Shown here one piece after another: positions 1 through 7,506 of a stretch of 64,000 bases of DNA (positions are counted from its first letter, which is position 1; each line of letters opens with the position of its first letter). A program made the position numbers and the translations under genes. The notes beneath the pieces are model-generated. The model was not told where the DNA came from. It ran no database searches and worked only from the letters and a program-made list of their open reading frames with translations. Source of the stretch: Aquimarina sp. AU58 (GTDB taxonomy: Bacteria; Bacteroidota; Bacteroidia; Flavobacteriales; Flavobacteriaceae); assembly GCF_900312745.1 (NCBI RefSeq), contig NZ_OMPD01000014.1:868001-932000 (forward strand), in the 5' to 3' direction.

Positions 1-240
1 CATTCGTTTACCGATACCAAATAAATAGGTTTTTAAAGAGCTGTTCACAACTTCCAATTTTCCTTGTATTGCTTGCTTTCTAAGTACTACAAATGCATCT
101 TGATAGATATCGGCCATGGTGTCTTGATCTACACCATATTTTTTTCCAAAATTAAAAAAAGCACTTCTGTGTAAATAATATAATTTACTTATTTCCTTAG
201 GATTACTATGAATTAAAATGTCAATAAGGGATTGATCCAC
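1..240 (-). CDS. ECF-type RNA polymerase sigma factor, N-terminal part (runs off left edge)
   Basis: Eighty codons are open on the minus strand from a GTG at 240-238 to the window edge. The peptide carries a sigma-70 region 2 signature: FGKKYGVDQDTMADIYQDAF followed by VVLRKQAIQGKL and TYLFGIGKRM, the helix that contacts core polymerase and the -10 element. An in-frame TAG lies five codons upstream and no ATG lies between, so GTG is the only sensible start; a GAGGA stretch sits a little upstream. Region 4 is outside the window, so the subgroup cannot be judged. It is divergent from the accessory cluster beginning at 354 and could control it, but no target promoter is visible, so that is inference. 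Confidence 0.8.
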   Translation of the reverse strand, partial: MDQSLIDILIHSNPKEISKLYYLHRSAFFNFGKKYGVDQDTMADIYQDAFVVLRKQAIQGKLEVVNSSLKTYLFGIGKRM

Positions 241-353
241 CGAGTATGATTTCTATTCCTCTAAGGTATAAAAAAACATTTTTCTTCCTATAGATGTTAA
301 GATTTGGTTTTTTTCTTCCATAAAGAGTATAAAACATATAAAAGTTAAGAATT

Positions 354-563
354 ATGAATCGCATTTTAAAAAAATTAACGCTTAAGGAAATTACGCTTGA
401 ATTCATTCCTTCACTAGGAATATCACTATTAATAGCAGAATCTTTTTACAAATTTGGAAGCTTTGCTTTTGAGTGTATTGCATTTTTAGCAACCTGGTAT
501 TTTATGGGTTATGTAATCGATAAACTAAAAATAATTAGTAACGCAATAACCAAAAACAATTAG
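354..563 (+). CDS. small predicted membrane protein, unknown function
   Basis: A 69-residue protein with two hydrophobic stretches at about residues 16-32 and 35-55, and charged ends (basic N-terminus MNRILKKLTLKE, C-terminal KNN). It looks like a two-helix hairpin inner-membrane protein. I do not recognise the family. The next gene begins four bases after its stop, so the two are probably cotranscribed. It lies divergent to the sigma factor at the left edge. A holin-like or regulatory role is possible but nothing in the sequence proves it. Confidence 0.6.
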   Translation: MNRILKKLTLKEITLEFIPSLGISLLIAESFYKFGSFAFECIAFLATWYFMGYVIDKLKIISNAITKNN

Positions 564-567
564 CATT

Positions 568-846
568 ATGGCAAAAGTGACAAAACCAGCGATAAAAATC
601 AATCCGGTAGTAGTAGGTCAAGTATTTCAACCAATTCAACAACCGGCAGATATAGTTTTAACGAATAGTAAGGTGAAATTACAAGGAGCAAAAATAGAAA
701 TCTTTGGATCGGCAAATAATCTGCTCGCCACTTTCGATTCTAAAACATCAAATTTTATAGTACACAAAAGGCTGATGGTTGGAAATCTTGACGTGTTGGA
801 TAAATTAAAAGACCTGGAAACGAGAGTGAAAAACCTGGAACCTTAA
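568..846 (+). CDS. hypothetical 92-aa protein with C-terminal heptad stretch
   Basis: I do not recognise this protein. It has no signal peptide or membrane segment. Residues 1-65 read as alternating short strands rich in Val, Ile, Asn and Gln (for example QPADIVLTNSKVKLQGAKIE), and the last 20 residues (VLDKLKDLETRVKNLEP) form a short amphipathic helix with leucines at heptad spacing, typical of a small oligomerisation motif. The mix of beta-rich body and terminal coiled coil resembles some trimeric structural or fibre-tip proteins, but that is only a shape analogy. It sits 4 bp after the small membrane protein and 10 bp before the 486-aa gene, so it probably belongs to one transcript. Confidence 0.6.
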   Translation: MAKVTKPAIKINPVVVGQVFQPIQQPADIVLTNSKVKLQGAKIEIFGSANNLLATFDSKTSNFIVHKRLMVGNLDVLDKLKDLETRVKNLEP

Positions 847-856
847 AAGATACATT

Positions 857-2317
857 ATGACATTAAGTATAAGAAATATTTACCAGCAACAAGGCATTTC
901 GTTTCCGGTAATTAGTATAAAACAAAATCATGAAATGCATTTTGGCTTACCAACATCTATAAAAAAAGCACATTCGGTATTTTCTTCAAAGAATGATGGA
1001 AATGGATTTAAGTGTGGGTGCAGGAAGAGTAATTCGCTAAAACTTGTGATATTACCGAAGATCTTAACAAAAGAATTTGGAGAAGTTGTTCCCTCCTGGG
1101 TTTCTGCAGCAAAAAGAGACTCGAGAACCGGTGCCCAAATACGAACGATAAAAGGTGTTTTAACGCAGAGTAGAATATCAGGTACAGATTTTCCTCTTAA
1201 ACCATGGCATCATAGTTATGACTGGAACTATTTTGTAAAAACTGATAAACAGTTTTTTTACCTAAATAGCCCGGCAAATGGGAAGTATGATGCTAAAAAT
1301 CAGATTGCCGTAATGGAATGCGAATGGGATTCTAAATTTGTTCCATTATGGTCATTACCTATGCCTGGCGATCGTATACAAGTTACAGGAAGATGGATCT
1401 ATGACTGTGGGCATCCTAAAAACGGAAAACACAGATCCGAAATTCACCCTCCAAAAGCAGTAGTTTCTTTTCGGGAAGAGACAGATCTTTTTTCTGGAAA
1501 TAAAGGACTGTCCAGAGCTAATCAAGCAATCGTTTATATAAATAAAAAAGGGGGATACATCAACCAAAAGATCAATGATCAAAATTATACTTTTGATCTC
1601 TACCTGCCGCCAAAACCATCAGATTTTTCAATCCCAAAATTCAAAATAAAGAAAATGATTGCTAGTGCTATTAATCCAATAATTACTCCTTTTCCAAGTG
1701 ATGATCCAAAATTGTTACGAGTGACGATTCCACTGAAGGGAAAAAATATTCCATCAGAAAATTATGGAGTAATAATTAGTGGGGGATGGTCAGATCCCAA
1801 AGGAATAGATGCTAAGCATATTAAAAAAGTAACTGTTGCAGTACGAGAAGCTGTTTTTAAAAAGGATAAAGATCCCGATGGAATAATTCTCAAAAAGGAA
1901 GATGAATGGTATCTGTATGTTGGTATTAATGGCCGATGGAGATTGTTTGAAAGTATGGATAAAGGAAAACGCACATTAAATCACAAGGTAGTTCTTCATT
2001 TACACAAAACACAACACGTTAAAATATCAACTAATGGATATGAAGCTGATCCTATTCATGATATTCTTGGTAAATCTGTAGGATTGTCCTCAAAAGTAGC
2101 GAGTTCGTCTAGCTTAAATTCTCAGGAAAGAAAAACAGCAGGAGAGGGGATTAGAAAAGGGTTTTTAAAGCTAGGAACAGATTTGTTAGAAGGAGGTGAT
2201 ATTGAGAATGATAAAATTGGGATTGTAAATGCTACATTTCCTTCAGGTAAAAGAAGTACTAATAGTATTGTCACTTCGAATCTAGGAGATTATCAAATTA
2301 CCGTGAATATTACATAA
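857..2317 (+). CDS. hypothetical 486-aa protein with a DCGH...SEIHPP motif
   Basis: No family is named with confidence. There is no signal peptide. Residues about 170-205 contain PGDRIQVTGRWIYDCGHP followed by SEIHPPKAVVSF, a conserved-looking block with Cys, two His, Asp and Glu that could bind a metal or form an active site on an OB-like beta fold. A CGC motif lies near residue 54. The middle (about 280-380) reads as a beta-sandwich, with the repeated pattern of short strands and VREAV, and residues 355-372 have a WYLYVGINGRWR stretch. The C-terminus is Ser- and Gly-rich and ends in strands. The gene follows the 92-aa gene by 10 bp. Codon use looks like the neighbours, so recent transfer is not evident. 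Enzyme, structural or toxin-like roles all remain open. Confidence 0.65.
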   Translation: MTLSIRNIYQQQGISFPVISIKQNHEMHFGLPTSIKKAHSVFSSKNDGNGFKCGCRKSNSLKLVILPKILTKEFGEVVPSWVSAAKRDSRTGAQIRTIKGVLTQSRISGTDFPLKPWHHSYDWNYFVKTDKQFFYLNSPANGKYDAKNQIAVMECEWDSKFVPLWSLPMPGDRIQVTGRWIYDCGHPKNGKHRSEIHPPKAVVSFREETDLFSGNKGLSRANQAIVYINKKGGYINQKINDQNYTFDLYLPPKPSDFSIPKFKIKKMIASAINPIITPFPSDDPKLLRVTIPLKGKNIPSENYGVIISGGWSDPKGIDAKHIKKVTVAVREAVFKKDKDPDGIILKKEDEWYLYVGINGRWRLFESMDKGKRTLNHKVVLHLHKTQHVKISTNGYEADPIHDILGKSVGLSSKVASSSSLNSQERKTAGEGIRKGFLKLGTDLLEGGDIENDKIGIVNATFPSGKRSTNSIVTSNLGDYQITVNIT

Positions 2318-2404
2318 CCTAACCTTCTCATATAAAATTTAACGTAATCAATGATCCCATACTCTTATGGATATGGAGACATGCCCTTATGTAATATAAA
2401 AATA

Positions 2405-2420
2405 GAACTATTAATAGTTC
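2405..2420. repeat. perfect 16-bp palindrome between the 486-aa and 103-aa genes
   Basis: GAACTATTAATAGTTC reads identically on both strands. It lies 88 bp after the stop of the 486-aa gene and 90 bp before the next start, upstream of the repeated element at 2455. It may be a regulator site or a weak hairpin; no T-tract follows, so it is not an intrinsic terminator. Confidence 0.4.
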
Positions 2421-2454
2421 AGAATTAAAGCTTAAAAATAATTGGTATTAGATA

Positions 2455-2492
2455 ACACGTAAGCTGAAAAGTGTATAGAGTAAGCAAGAAAA
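2455..2492 (+). promoter_or_regulatory. copy 1 of a repeated upstream element
   Basis: The stretch contains GCTGAAAAGTGTATAGAGTA followed by AGCAA and ends about 20 bp before the ATG at 2511. A closely similar stretch occurs at 2884-2921, at nearly the same distance before the next gene. Similarity extends upstream over TGGTATTA and ACACG, giving about 45 bp in all with a few mismatches and one or two single-base gaps. Placement suggests a shared promoter or 5-prime untranslated element rather than coding sequence. Confidence 0.5.
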
Positions 2493-2510
2493 TAAAAGAT
2501 ATAATACGTT

Positions 2511-2822
2511 ATGGCCACGATTAGGGAAAAATTTGTAAAAAAGGGGAAATGGAAAACTATAGAAAGCTTTTTTAATGCCAATGGGGTTGCTTTTTTTAAA
2601 GCCCCAAACGATGCTTCAATTAAAGTTAGATATGGTGTTGGCTGGTTTGGGAAAGATAGGCAGAAACAAAAGTTAGACGGAAGAACCTACAAAAAACTTC
2701 AAGTTGGTAAATGGTCATTGACCAGAGCAAGAATGCAAATAAAAGTAAAAAAGGATACTAATGTGACCTATTATGTTGATGGAGGAGGAGTGGCTCAAAA
2801 CTCTCCTGAAATTAGATTTTGA
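2511..2822 (+). CDS. hypothetical 103-aa basic beta-rich protein
   Basis: I do not recognise the family. The protein is strongly basic (KKGKWK, KDRQKQK, TYKKLQVGKW, KVKKD) and lacks a signal peptide. Alternating hydrophobic and polar residues with conserved-looking aromatic and glycine positions (RYGVGWFGKDRQ, KWSLTRARMQIKV, VTYYVDGGG) suggest a compact beta-sandwich of about eight strands. It starts downstream of the first copy of the repeated upstream element and ends 114 bp before the lipoprotein gene that has the second copy, so the two genes may be coordinately expressed. A small secreted-effector or carbohydrate-binding role is conceivable but not supported by any motif. Confidence 0.6.
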   Translation: MATIREKFVKKGKWKTIESFFNANGVAFFKAPNDASIKVRYGVGWFGKDRQKQKLDGRTYKKLQVGKWSLTRARMQIKVKKDTNVTYYVDGGGVAQNSPEIRF

Positions 2823-2883
2823 ATACAACTGAAGTATACTTTCTAAAACCATTTTTTGAGTAGCATAATCTGGATTTAAGTAA

Positions 2884-2921
2884 ACACGGTAGCCGAAAAG
2901 TGAATAGAGTAGGCAAAAAAC
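2884..2921 (+). promoter_or_regulatory. copy 2 of a repeated upstream element
   Basis: The stretch contains AGCCGAAAAGTGAATAGAGT followed by AGGCAA and ends about 15 bp before the ATG at 2937. It matches the element at 2455-2492 with only a few differences, and the common core (GAAAAGTG, ATAGAGTA, GCAA) keeps its spacing to the start codon within 3 bp. This placement before two unrelated coding sequences argues for a shared regulatory function. Confidence 0.5.
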
Positions 2922-2936
2922 TAATTATTAAATAAA

Positions 2937-3668
2937 ATGGAAAAACTAACAAATCTAAAAATGTATGTAGTAGGGGTATTTTGCATAGTAGCAATTGCTT
3001 CTTGTGAGAAGGAACAAGAGGTTATTCCCGAAATTTCAAATAATACCGAAGGCTTTTTGAGCAAAACAGGTAAAAGTGATACCAGGATTGAAGAAAATGC
3101 GGAAGTTGTAATTCCAATATTGCATCGTAGTTATAGCGCCGATATAAGTAAAGAAGATGCTGATGCAAGATTCGAAGAAGAAGTTGCAGAATATATGAAT
3201 AAGAATTCGGTAAATACCAATTATGAGAAAGGTTATAGTACAAGGTGGTATTATAGAATCCGTACAAAGACAGGAGCTCAAAAAAATAATGAAACTGATG
3301 GAGATGCTAAGGCTAGTGTGAGGTTTCGAACTAGTAGAGGGATCTATACCCATTCGGTATCTAGTTTAAATAATGCTGGGGATGATCGAGAAAGAGGACA
3401 AACAGACTATTATTATTTAAGTGCAAAATACCCGGGACAAGCTATAAGTTGGGTAGAAATTCAATCCGCCAAAATTTCATTAAAAGGAACAGATGGATGG
3501 TTTATAACAAATTATGATATCTATGCATACCCATCATATCAAACAGTTTCTGCTACAGGAAGTACTTATTTAAGATCCAGCCCAAATCGATGGTTGGATA
3601 ACACATTTTTCTGGGGATGGGATACGTATTCTACAGGAGAAAGAGGAACTGGTAGATTAAATTTTTAA
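2937..3668 (+). CDS. predicted lipoprotein with PLAT/LH2-like C-terminal domain
   Basis: Residues 1-23 form a lipoprotein signal peptide (MEKLTNLKMYVVGVFCIVAI, then a lipobox ending in ASC at about residue 23), so the mature protein is probably lipid-anchored. Residues 24-100 are an acidic linker. From about residue 105 the pattern YRIRTKTGAQKN, DGDAKASVRFRT, ERGQTDYYYL, ISWVEIQSAKIS and GWFITNYDIYAYP matches the order of strands in PLAT/LH2 beta-sandwich domains, where charged residues are followed by a W-V-E type strand and a final Trp strand. That assignment is by eye. The peptide gene follows after 9 bp, so the two are likely cotranscribed; a role in binding, immunity or lipid contact is only guessed. 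Confidence 0.6.
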   Translation: MEKLTNLKMYVVGVFCIVAIASCEKEQEVIPEISNNTEGFLSKTGKSDTRIEENAEVVIPILHRSYSADISKEDADARFEEEVAEYMNKNSVNTNYEKGYSTRWYYRIRTKTGAQKNNETDGDAKASVRFRTSRGIYTHSVSSLNNAGDDRERGQTDYYYLSAKYPGQAISWVEIQSAKISLKGTDGWFITNYDIYAYPSYQTVSATGSTYLRSSPNRWLDNTFFWGWDTYSTGERGTGRLNF

Positions 3669-3677
3669 AATAACGAT

Positions 3678-3872
3678 ATGAAAAATTTAAATATAGAAGG
3701 AGTAACAGTCTTAAGCAAAACTGCTCAAAAATCAATAGGAGGTGGGGATATAAGCTTACCTGACCCCATACTTACCTGTTGGCAATGGAAATGGTTATGC
3801 GATACAGTTGGCTTTCCGCCATTAACAGGAAGATATTGTCGATGGGTTAAAGTACGAGTACCCTGTAGATAG
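3678..3872 (+). CDS. double-glycine leader precursor peptide 1 (bacteriocin/RiPP-like)
   Basis: A 64-residue peptide. Residues 1-22 look like a Bacteroidota double-glycine export leader: amphipathic MKNLNIEGVTVLSKTAQKSI then GGG at 21-23. The presumed core of about 42 residues has four cysteines (C34, C41, C54, C63), four tryptophans (W35, W37, W39, W56) and a cationic end (RYCRWVKVRVPCR), features common in disulfide-bonded or antimicrobial peptides. It begins 9 bp after the PLAT-like lipoprotein. A second peptide with a similar leader follows 58 bp later. No C39 peptidase transporter or modifying enzyme lies in the window, so maturation would need genes elsewhere. Function as bacteriocin, signal or self-acting toxin is inference. 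Confidence 0.65.
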   Translation: MKNLNIEGVTVLSKTAQKSIGGGDISLPDPILTCWQWKWLCDTVGFPPLTGRYCRWVKVRVPCR

Positions 3873-3930
3873 ATATAATCTTGAATGTCTTTAAATGTTC
3901 ATAGAATACTAATTTAAAATAATAAAAATC

Positions 3931-4080
3931 ATGAAAATTCTTAAACTAAATGGGGTTAAGGTTCTTAGTAAAATTGCTCAAAAAACAATCTTTGCAGGAA
4001 GGATCAATAACTGTAAACAAATACTGTGCGCCGGTTTATCGGCAAGAGAATGTGCAGAGATTTGTAGAAACCCATACTAG
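3931..4080 (+). CDS. precursor peptide 2, 49 aa, leader related to peptide 1
   Basis: A short open frame from ATG at 3931 to TAG at 4080. Its first 23 residues (MKILKLNGVKVLSKIAQKTI then FAG) match the leader of the upstream peptide at 14 of 23 positions, including the VLSK.AQK.I block, but the GGG is replaced by FAG, so the cleavage site would be Ala-Gly. The 26-residue tail starts at RINNCKQILC and holds four cysteines spaced C-x4-C-x7-C-x3-C, unlike the Trp-rich tail of peptide 1. Shared leader with unrelated core is the hallmark of RiPP and bacteriocin precursor families. A strong terminator follows 42 bp after the stop, so this is the last gene of the transcript. Confidence 0.6.
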   Translation: MKILKLNGVKVLSKIAQKTIFAGRINNCKQILCAGLSARECAEICRNPY

Positions 4081-4121
4081 ACTGTGCTAAATTATAGATG
4101 TAGTTAGGTCACAGACTAAGG

Positions 4122-4157
4122 AAAACCAGATTGCCAAAATAGGTATTCTGGTTTTTT
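4122..4157 (+). terminator. rho-independent terminator after the peptide genes
   Basis: AAAACCAGA at 4122-4130 pairs with TCTGGTTTT at 4147-4155, with a 16-base loop and a continuing T run. It marks the end of the lipoprotein/peptide transcript. Confidence 0.7.
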
Positions 4158-4248
4158 GAGATGAATAATAATAAACGTGCTAACTAATACTTTTTTTAGT
4201 ATTAAAATGTTAGTAGATATAAGATAACTATTTAATATATAAATAATT

Positions 4249-4671
4249 ATGAGAAATCAGATTTTTATACTTGCCATATTGGCAATTATGATATCATCGT
4301 GCTCAGGCGATGATGATACAAATCCAAATCCAAATAATAATACTATTATTGGTACATGGATTATAGAAAGTACAACAGAGCAAGGCTACAATATGAATAT
4401 AGAGGGTGCTCTGATAGGTTGTGATACAAATGCAACAAAGCTAATATTTGACAAAGAGACTATAGTAACTGTAAATTCGATGGTAGTTGTTCAAAATGGG
4501 ATTAAGTTATGTGTAAGTGGGGACAGTGAAGAAATTACAGATAATACCATAAAATTGATAAAAGGAACCTTTCCTCCTCCCAAGGATATATTTTCATATA
4601 AACTACAAGATGATACACTTACTCTTACTGATCAAAATAACGATGATTTTGTATTTAAAAGAGCTAATTAA
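4249..4671 (+). CDS. lipocalin-like lipoprotein
   Basis: A 140-residue protein with a lipoprotein signal peptide (MRNQIFILAILAIMISSC, lipobox ISSC with Cys 18), followed by an acidic and Asn-rich linker SGDDDTNPNPNNN, the usual arrangement for surface-exposed flavobacterial lipoproteins. The mature part opens with IIGTWIIEST and alternates beta strands ending in DDTLTLTDQNNDDFVFKR, which matches the small lipocalin-like domain common in Bacteroidota (G-x-W start motif, then TLTLT near the end). Two cysteines in the barrel (DTNATK region and KLCVSG) could form a disulfide. It lies after a terminator, so it has its own promoter within 4158-4248. Ligand unknown. Confidence 0.7.
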   Translation: MRNQIFILAILAIMISSCSGDDDTNPNPNNNTIIGTWIIESTTEQGYNMNIEGALIGCDTNATKLIFDKETIVTVNSMVVVQNGIKLCVSGDSEEITDNTIKLIKGTFPPPKDIFSYKLQDDTLTLTDQNNDDFVFKRAN

Positions 4672-4815
4672 TTTATGTTTTAGTACTACCTTATAATTTG
4701 TGAAAAGAATGGTAGAGACCTAAATAAATAATAAGTTATTGATAGCTGTTTTGATTAACAATCATTAAACAAGAAGAAGTAGTTCTAACACTTTTCCCTA
4801 CATTTTATATTTACG

Positions 4816-4823
4816 TATTTTTG
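4816..4823 (+). promoter_or_regulatory. candidate -7 box for mscS-queG
   Basis: TATTTTTG matches the Bacteroidota TAnnTTTG element and lies 37 bp before the ATG at 4860. No clear TTG is found at the -33 position, so the call is tentative. Confidence 0.35.
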
Positions 4824-4859
4824 CAGGAACAAATACGGAATACGTTAATAAACTAAATA

Positions 4860-5390
4860 ATGATTGCTTATAGAAATGAAATTTTACTGACTATTATAGT
4901 ATTGATATTATTATTTTTTGTGTTACTGATAACAAAAAGTGTAATTAGGAAATTCTCAATATTAAAATCTATAAATGCTAATCGAAGAAAATTGATACGC
5001 AATTTAACCAATCTGGTTCATTACCTTATTGCAGGAACAGCTTTGGTGATTATCTGGGGGGTAGAACTTAAACAGTTTAGTGTTTTTATTTCTTCGGTTT
5101 TAGCAGTATTGGGGATTGCTTTTTTTGCGCAATGGTCGATCTTGTCGAATCTTACTGCAAGTATTATTTTATTTTTTAGTCACCCGGTTAGGATAGGGGA
5201 TAGGATACGAGTTTTGGATAAAGATTTTGACTGGACCGGAGAAGTGAAAGATATTACAGGGTTTTATCTTTTTATGATTACAGATCATGGCGAAAACATA
5301 ACTTTACCTACATCTATGGTGATACAAAAAGGAATCCAAATCATGAATAAACGCAAAGAAGAGCAAATTGACCATAAAGAAGAAGTGTAG
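4860..5390 (+). CDS. small MscS-family mechanosensitive channel protein
   Basis: A 176-residue inner-membrane protein with helices at about residues 8-27, 50-67 and 72-105. The third helix and following region (VLAVLGIAFFAQWSILSNLT, then ASIILFFSHPVRIGDRIRV) are the pore-lining helix and beta domain signature of MscS channels. The protein stops soon after the beta domain, so the large alpha/beta vestibule domain of classical MscS (about 280 residues) is missing, as in several short flavobacterial homologues. Likely role is osmotic relief. Its TAG stop is directly followed by the TTG start of queG in the same frame. Confidence 0.85.
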   Translation: MIAYRNEILLTIIVLILLFFVLLITKSVIRKFSILKSINANRRKLIRNLTNLVHYLIAGTALVIIWGVELKQFSVFISSVLAVLGIAFFAQWSILSNLTASIILFFSHPVRIGDRIRVLDKDFDWTGEVKDITGFYLFMITDHGENITLPTSMVIQKGIQIMNKRKEEQIDHKEEV

Positions 5391-6320
5391 TTGAATCCTA
5401 AAACCAAATACACTCAACGTATTAAATCCGAGGCAAAACGTCTGGGTTTTCTGTCGTGCGGAATTTCTAAAGCAGAATTTCTGGAACAGGAAGCTCCGCG
5501 TTTAGAAAAATGGCTTAACCAGAATATGCATGGCGAAATGCAGTATATGGAGAATCATTTTGATAAACGACTGGACCCTACCAAATTGGTGGATGATTCA
5601 AAAAGTGTAATATCCTTATTACTCAATTATTTCCCTTCAGAAAAACAAAAAGACCCCGAAGCTCCCAAACTGTCTAAGTATGCATATGGTACCGATTATC
5701 ATTTTGTGATTAAAGATAAACTGAAGCAGTTATTACATTTTATTGAAGAAGAAATTGGTGAGGTCCATGGGCGGGCCTTTGTAGATTCTGCACCTGTATT
5801 AGATAAAGCGTGGGCAGCAAAAAGTGGATTGGGTTGGATTGGTAAAAATAGCAACCTGTTAACACAACAGGTAGGTTCTTTTTATTTTATTGCAGAGCTT
5901 ATCATAGATCTTGATTTAGAATATGATACTCCCGTTACAGACCATTGTGGTACGTGTACAGCATGTATCGATGCCTGTCCTACACAAGCGATTGTAGAAC
6001 CTTATGTGGTAGATGGCAGTAAGTGCATATCGTATTTTACGATAGAGCTTAAAGAAGAGATTCCTAATAGTTATAAAAACCAATTTGATGATTGGATGTT
6101 TGGTTGCGATGTGTGTCAGGATGTATGCCCATGGAATCGCTTTTCTAAACCTCACAATGAACCACTTTTTAATCCAAAACCAGAATTACTAGAGATGTCA
6201 AAAAAAGACTGGGAAGAAATCACGCAAGAAGTATTCTCAAAAGTGTTCCAAAAATCTGCAGTAAAAAGAACCAAGTTCTCTGGATTGAAAAGAAATATCG
6301 ATTTTTTATTTAGAGATTAA
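5391..6320 (+). CDS. queG: epoxyqueuosine reductase QueG
   Basis: Catalyses the last step of queuosine synthesis, reducing epoxyqueuosine to queuosine in tRNA using cobalamin and two [4Fe-4S] clusters. Both ferredoxin-type cluster motifs are visible: [16 protein letters not shown] at about residues 188-203 and [11 protein letters not shown] at about 239-249. The N-terminal part ([20 protein letters not shown]) fits the family. Length of 309 residues is normal. The start is TTG at 5391, because an in-frame TAG (the mscS stop) lies immediately before it and the family N-terminus begins right there. It ends 7 bp from the stop of the convergent LacI gene with no terminator between. Confidence 0.95.
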   Translation: MNPKTKYTQRIKSEAKRLGFLSCGISKAEFLEQEAPRLEKWLNQNMHGEMQYMENHFDKRLDPTKLVDDSKSVISLLLNYFPSEKQKDPEAPKLSKYAYGTDYHFVIKDKLKQLLHFIEEEIGEVHGRAFVDSAPVLDKAWAAKSGLGWIGKNSNLLTQQVGSFYFIAELIIDLDLEYDTPVTDHCGTCTACIDACPTQAIVEPYVVDGSKCISYFTIELKEEIPNSYKNQFDDWMFGCDVCQDVCPWNRFSKPHNEPLFNPKPELLEMSKKDWEEITQEVFSKVFQKSAVKRTKFSGLKRNIDFLFRD

Positions 6321-6327
6321 AAAACGA

Positions 6328-7347
6328 TTAACATGATTCTCTAAAAATAAGTTCGGTAGGGAGAATGATTTCTTTATGAAGACAAGGTTTATTTTCTTTA
6401 TTTAATTCTATTTCATCTAGTAAAATTTCTGTGGCAACAACTCCCATTTGATGTGCAGGTTGATGTACAGTTGTTAATGTAGGAGAGACAACAGAAGACA
6501 TAAACCAGTTGCTAAACCCAAAAACAGCTACATCATCGGGGATTTTGATGTTGTTTTCATTAAAATATTTTATTGCACCAATTGCCACAAGATCGGTTAT
6601 TGTAAAAATAGAATCAACCTCGGGATTTTCCTGTATTAGCTTTTTCGCGTTGTTATATCCATCTTCAAAATCTGTATTGTTATTACACAGATATACCAAC
6701 GAAGGATCATATGTGATTCCATGATCTTCTAATGCTTCTTTATATCCCTCAAAACGATCGTTAGAAATTTTTGGATTAAGATCACCTCTGAAATGTGATA
6801 TCTTTTTGTGTCCTTTGGAAATAAGATATGAAACAGCCTCGTATGCTGCTTTTTTATCATCGATACGTACTTTAGAACAAGATATAGAAGGTTCTATTTT
6901 ATCAAAAAGAACCAAAGGGATATTTCGACTCAGTACTTTTTTCAGGTGAACAAATTCGTTAGTTTTATTAGATAAAGACATTAATATACCGTCTACACGT
7001 TTATCAAGTAATAAATTTACTTGCAGTTTTTCAAGAAATAGCTTTTCACTCGACTGTAAAATGATAACCAGATACCCTTTTTTTTCTGCTTCCTCAATGA
7101 TGCCATCTATTACTTTAGAAAAAAAATGATGTACCGTAGTTGGGATAATAACACCAATCGTTTTTGTTTGTTTAGTTCTTAGATTTACAGCTAATTGATT
7201 AGGCGAGTAATTCAGTTTTCTTGCGGTCTGAAGAACCTTTTCCTTGGTGCCTTTATTTACATCGGGATAGTCTTTTAAAGCCTTGGATACAGTTGCTACA
7301 GAAATTCCTAATTCATTAGCAATATCTTTTAGAGTAGTAACTTTCAT
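6328..7347 (-). CDS. LacI-family transcriptional regulator of the trehalose locus
   Basis: A 339-residue LacI/GalR regulator. Residues 1-50 are the DNA-binding headpiece (TTLKDIANELGISVATVSKA then LKDYPDVNK) and the hinge follows at about 50-60 (LAVNLRTKQTKTIGVIIP). The rest is a periplasmic-binding-protein-like sugar sensor domain, ending PTELIFRESC. The gene is divergent from a TonB receptor, MFS transporter and trehalase, so it probably represses or controls these in response to trehalose or a derivative. A perfect 17-bp inverted repeat in the intergenic region (7507-7545) with CG at the centre of each arm has the look of its operator. The effector is inferred from context only. Confidence 0.9.
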   Translation of the reverse strand: MKVTTLKDIANELGISVATVSKALKDYPDVNKGTKEKVLQTARKLNYSPNQLAVNLRTKQTKTIGVIIPTTVHHFFSKVIDGIIEEAEKKGYLVIILQSSEKLFLEKLQVNLLLDKRVDGILMSLSNKTNEFVHLKKVLSRNIPLVLFDKIEPSISCSKVRIDDKKAAYEAVSYLISKGHKKISHFRGDLNPKISNDRFEGYKEALEDHGITYDPSLVYLCNNNTDFEDGYNNAKKLIQENPEVDSIFTITDLVAIGAIKYFNENNIKIPDDVAVFGFSNWFMSSVVSPTLTTVHQPAHQMGVVATEILLDEIELNKENKPCLHKEIILPTELIFRESC

Positions 7348-7506
7348 AGACTAAATGTTATATTTATTAAATATACAATTTAAGCTAAAATACAATTAGA
7401 TCAATAAAATATAAAAATTTGAGAACCTCTTTTGTTAGTGAAAAAGGAACAAAAGGAATGAGAAAAGTACTTTTAGATGGGCTTTTTACCCTAAAGGAAT
7501 AGTTCT

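Noticed and set aside
221..406. 61-codon minus-strand frame over the sigma-factor start
   Set aside because: It is in a different frame from the clear sigma-factor signature and crosses the start of the 354 gene; no protein features.
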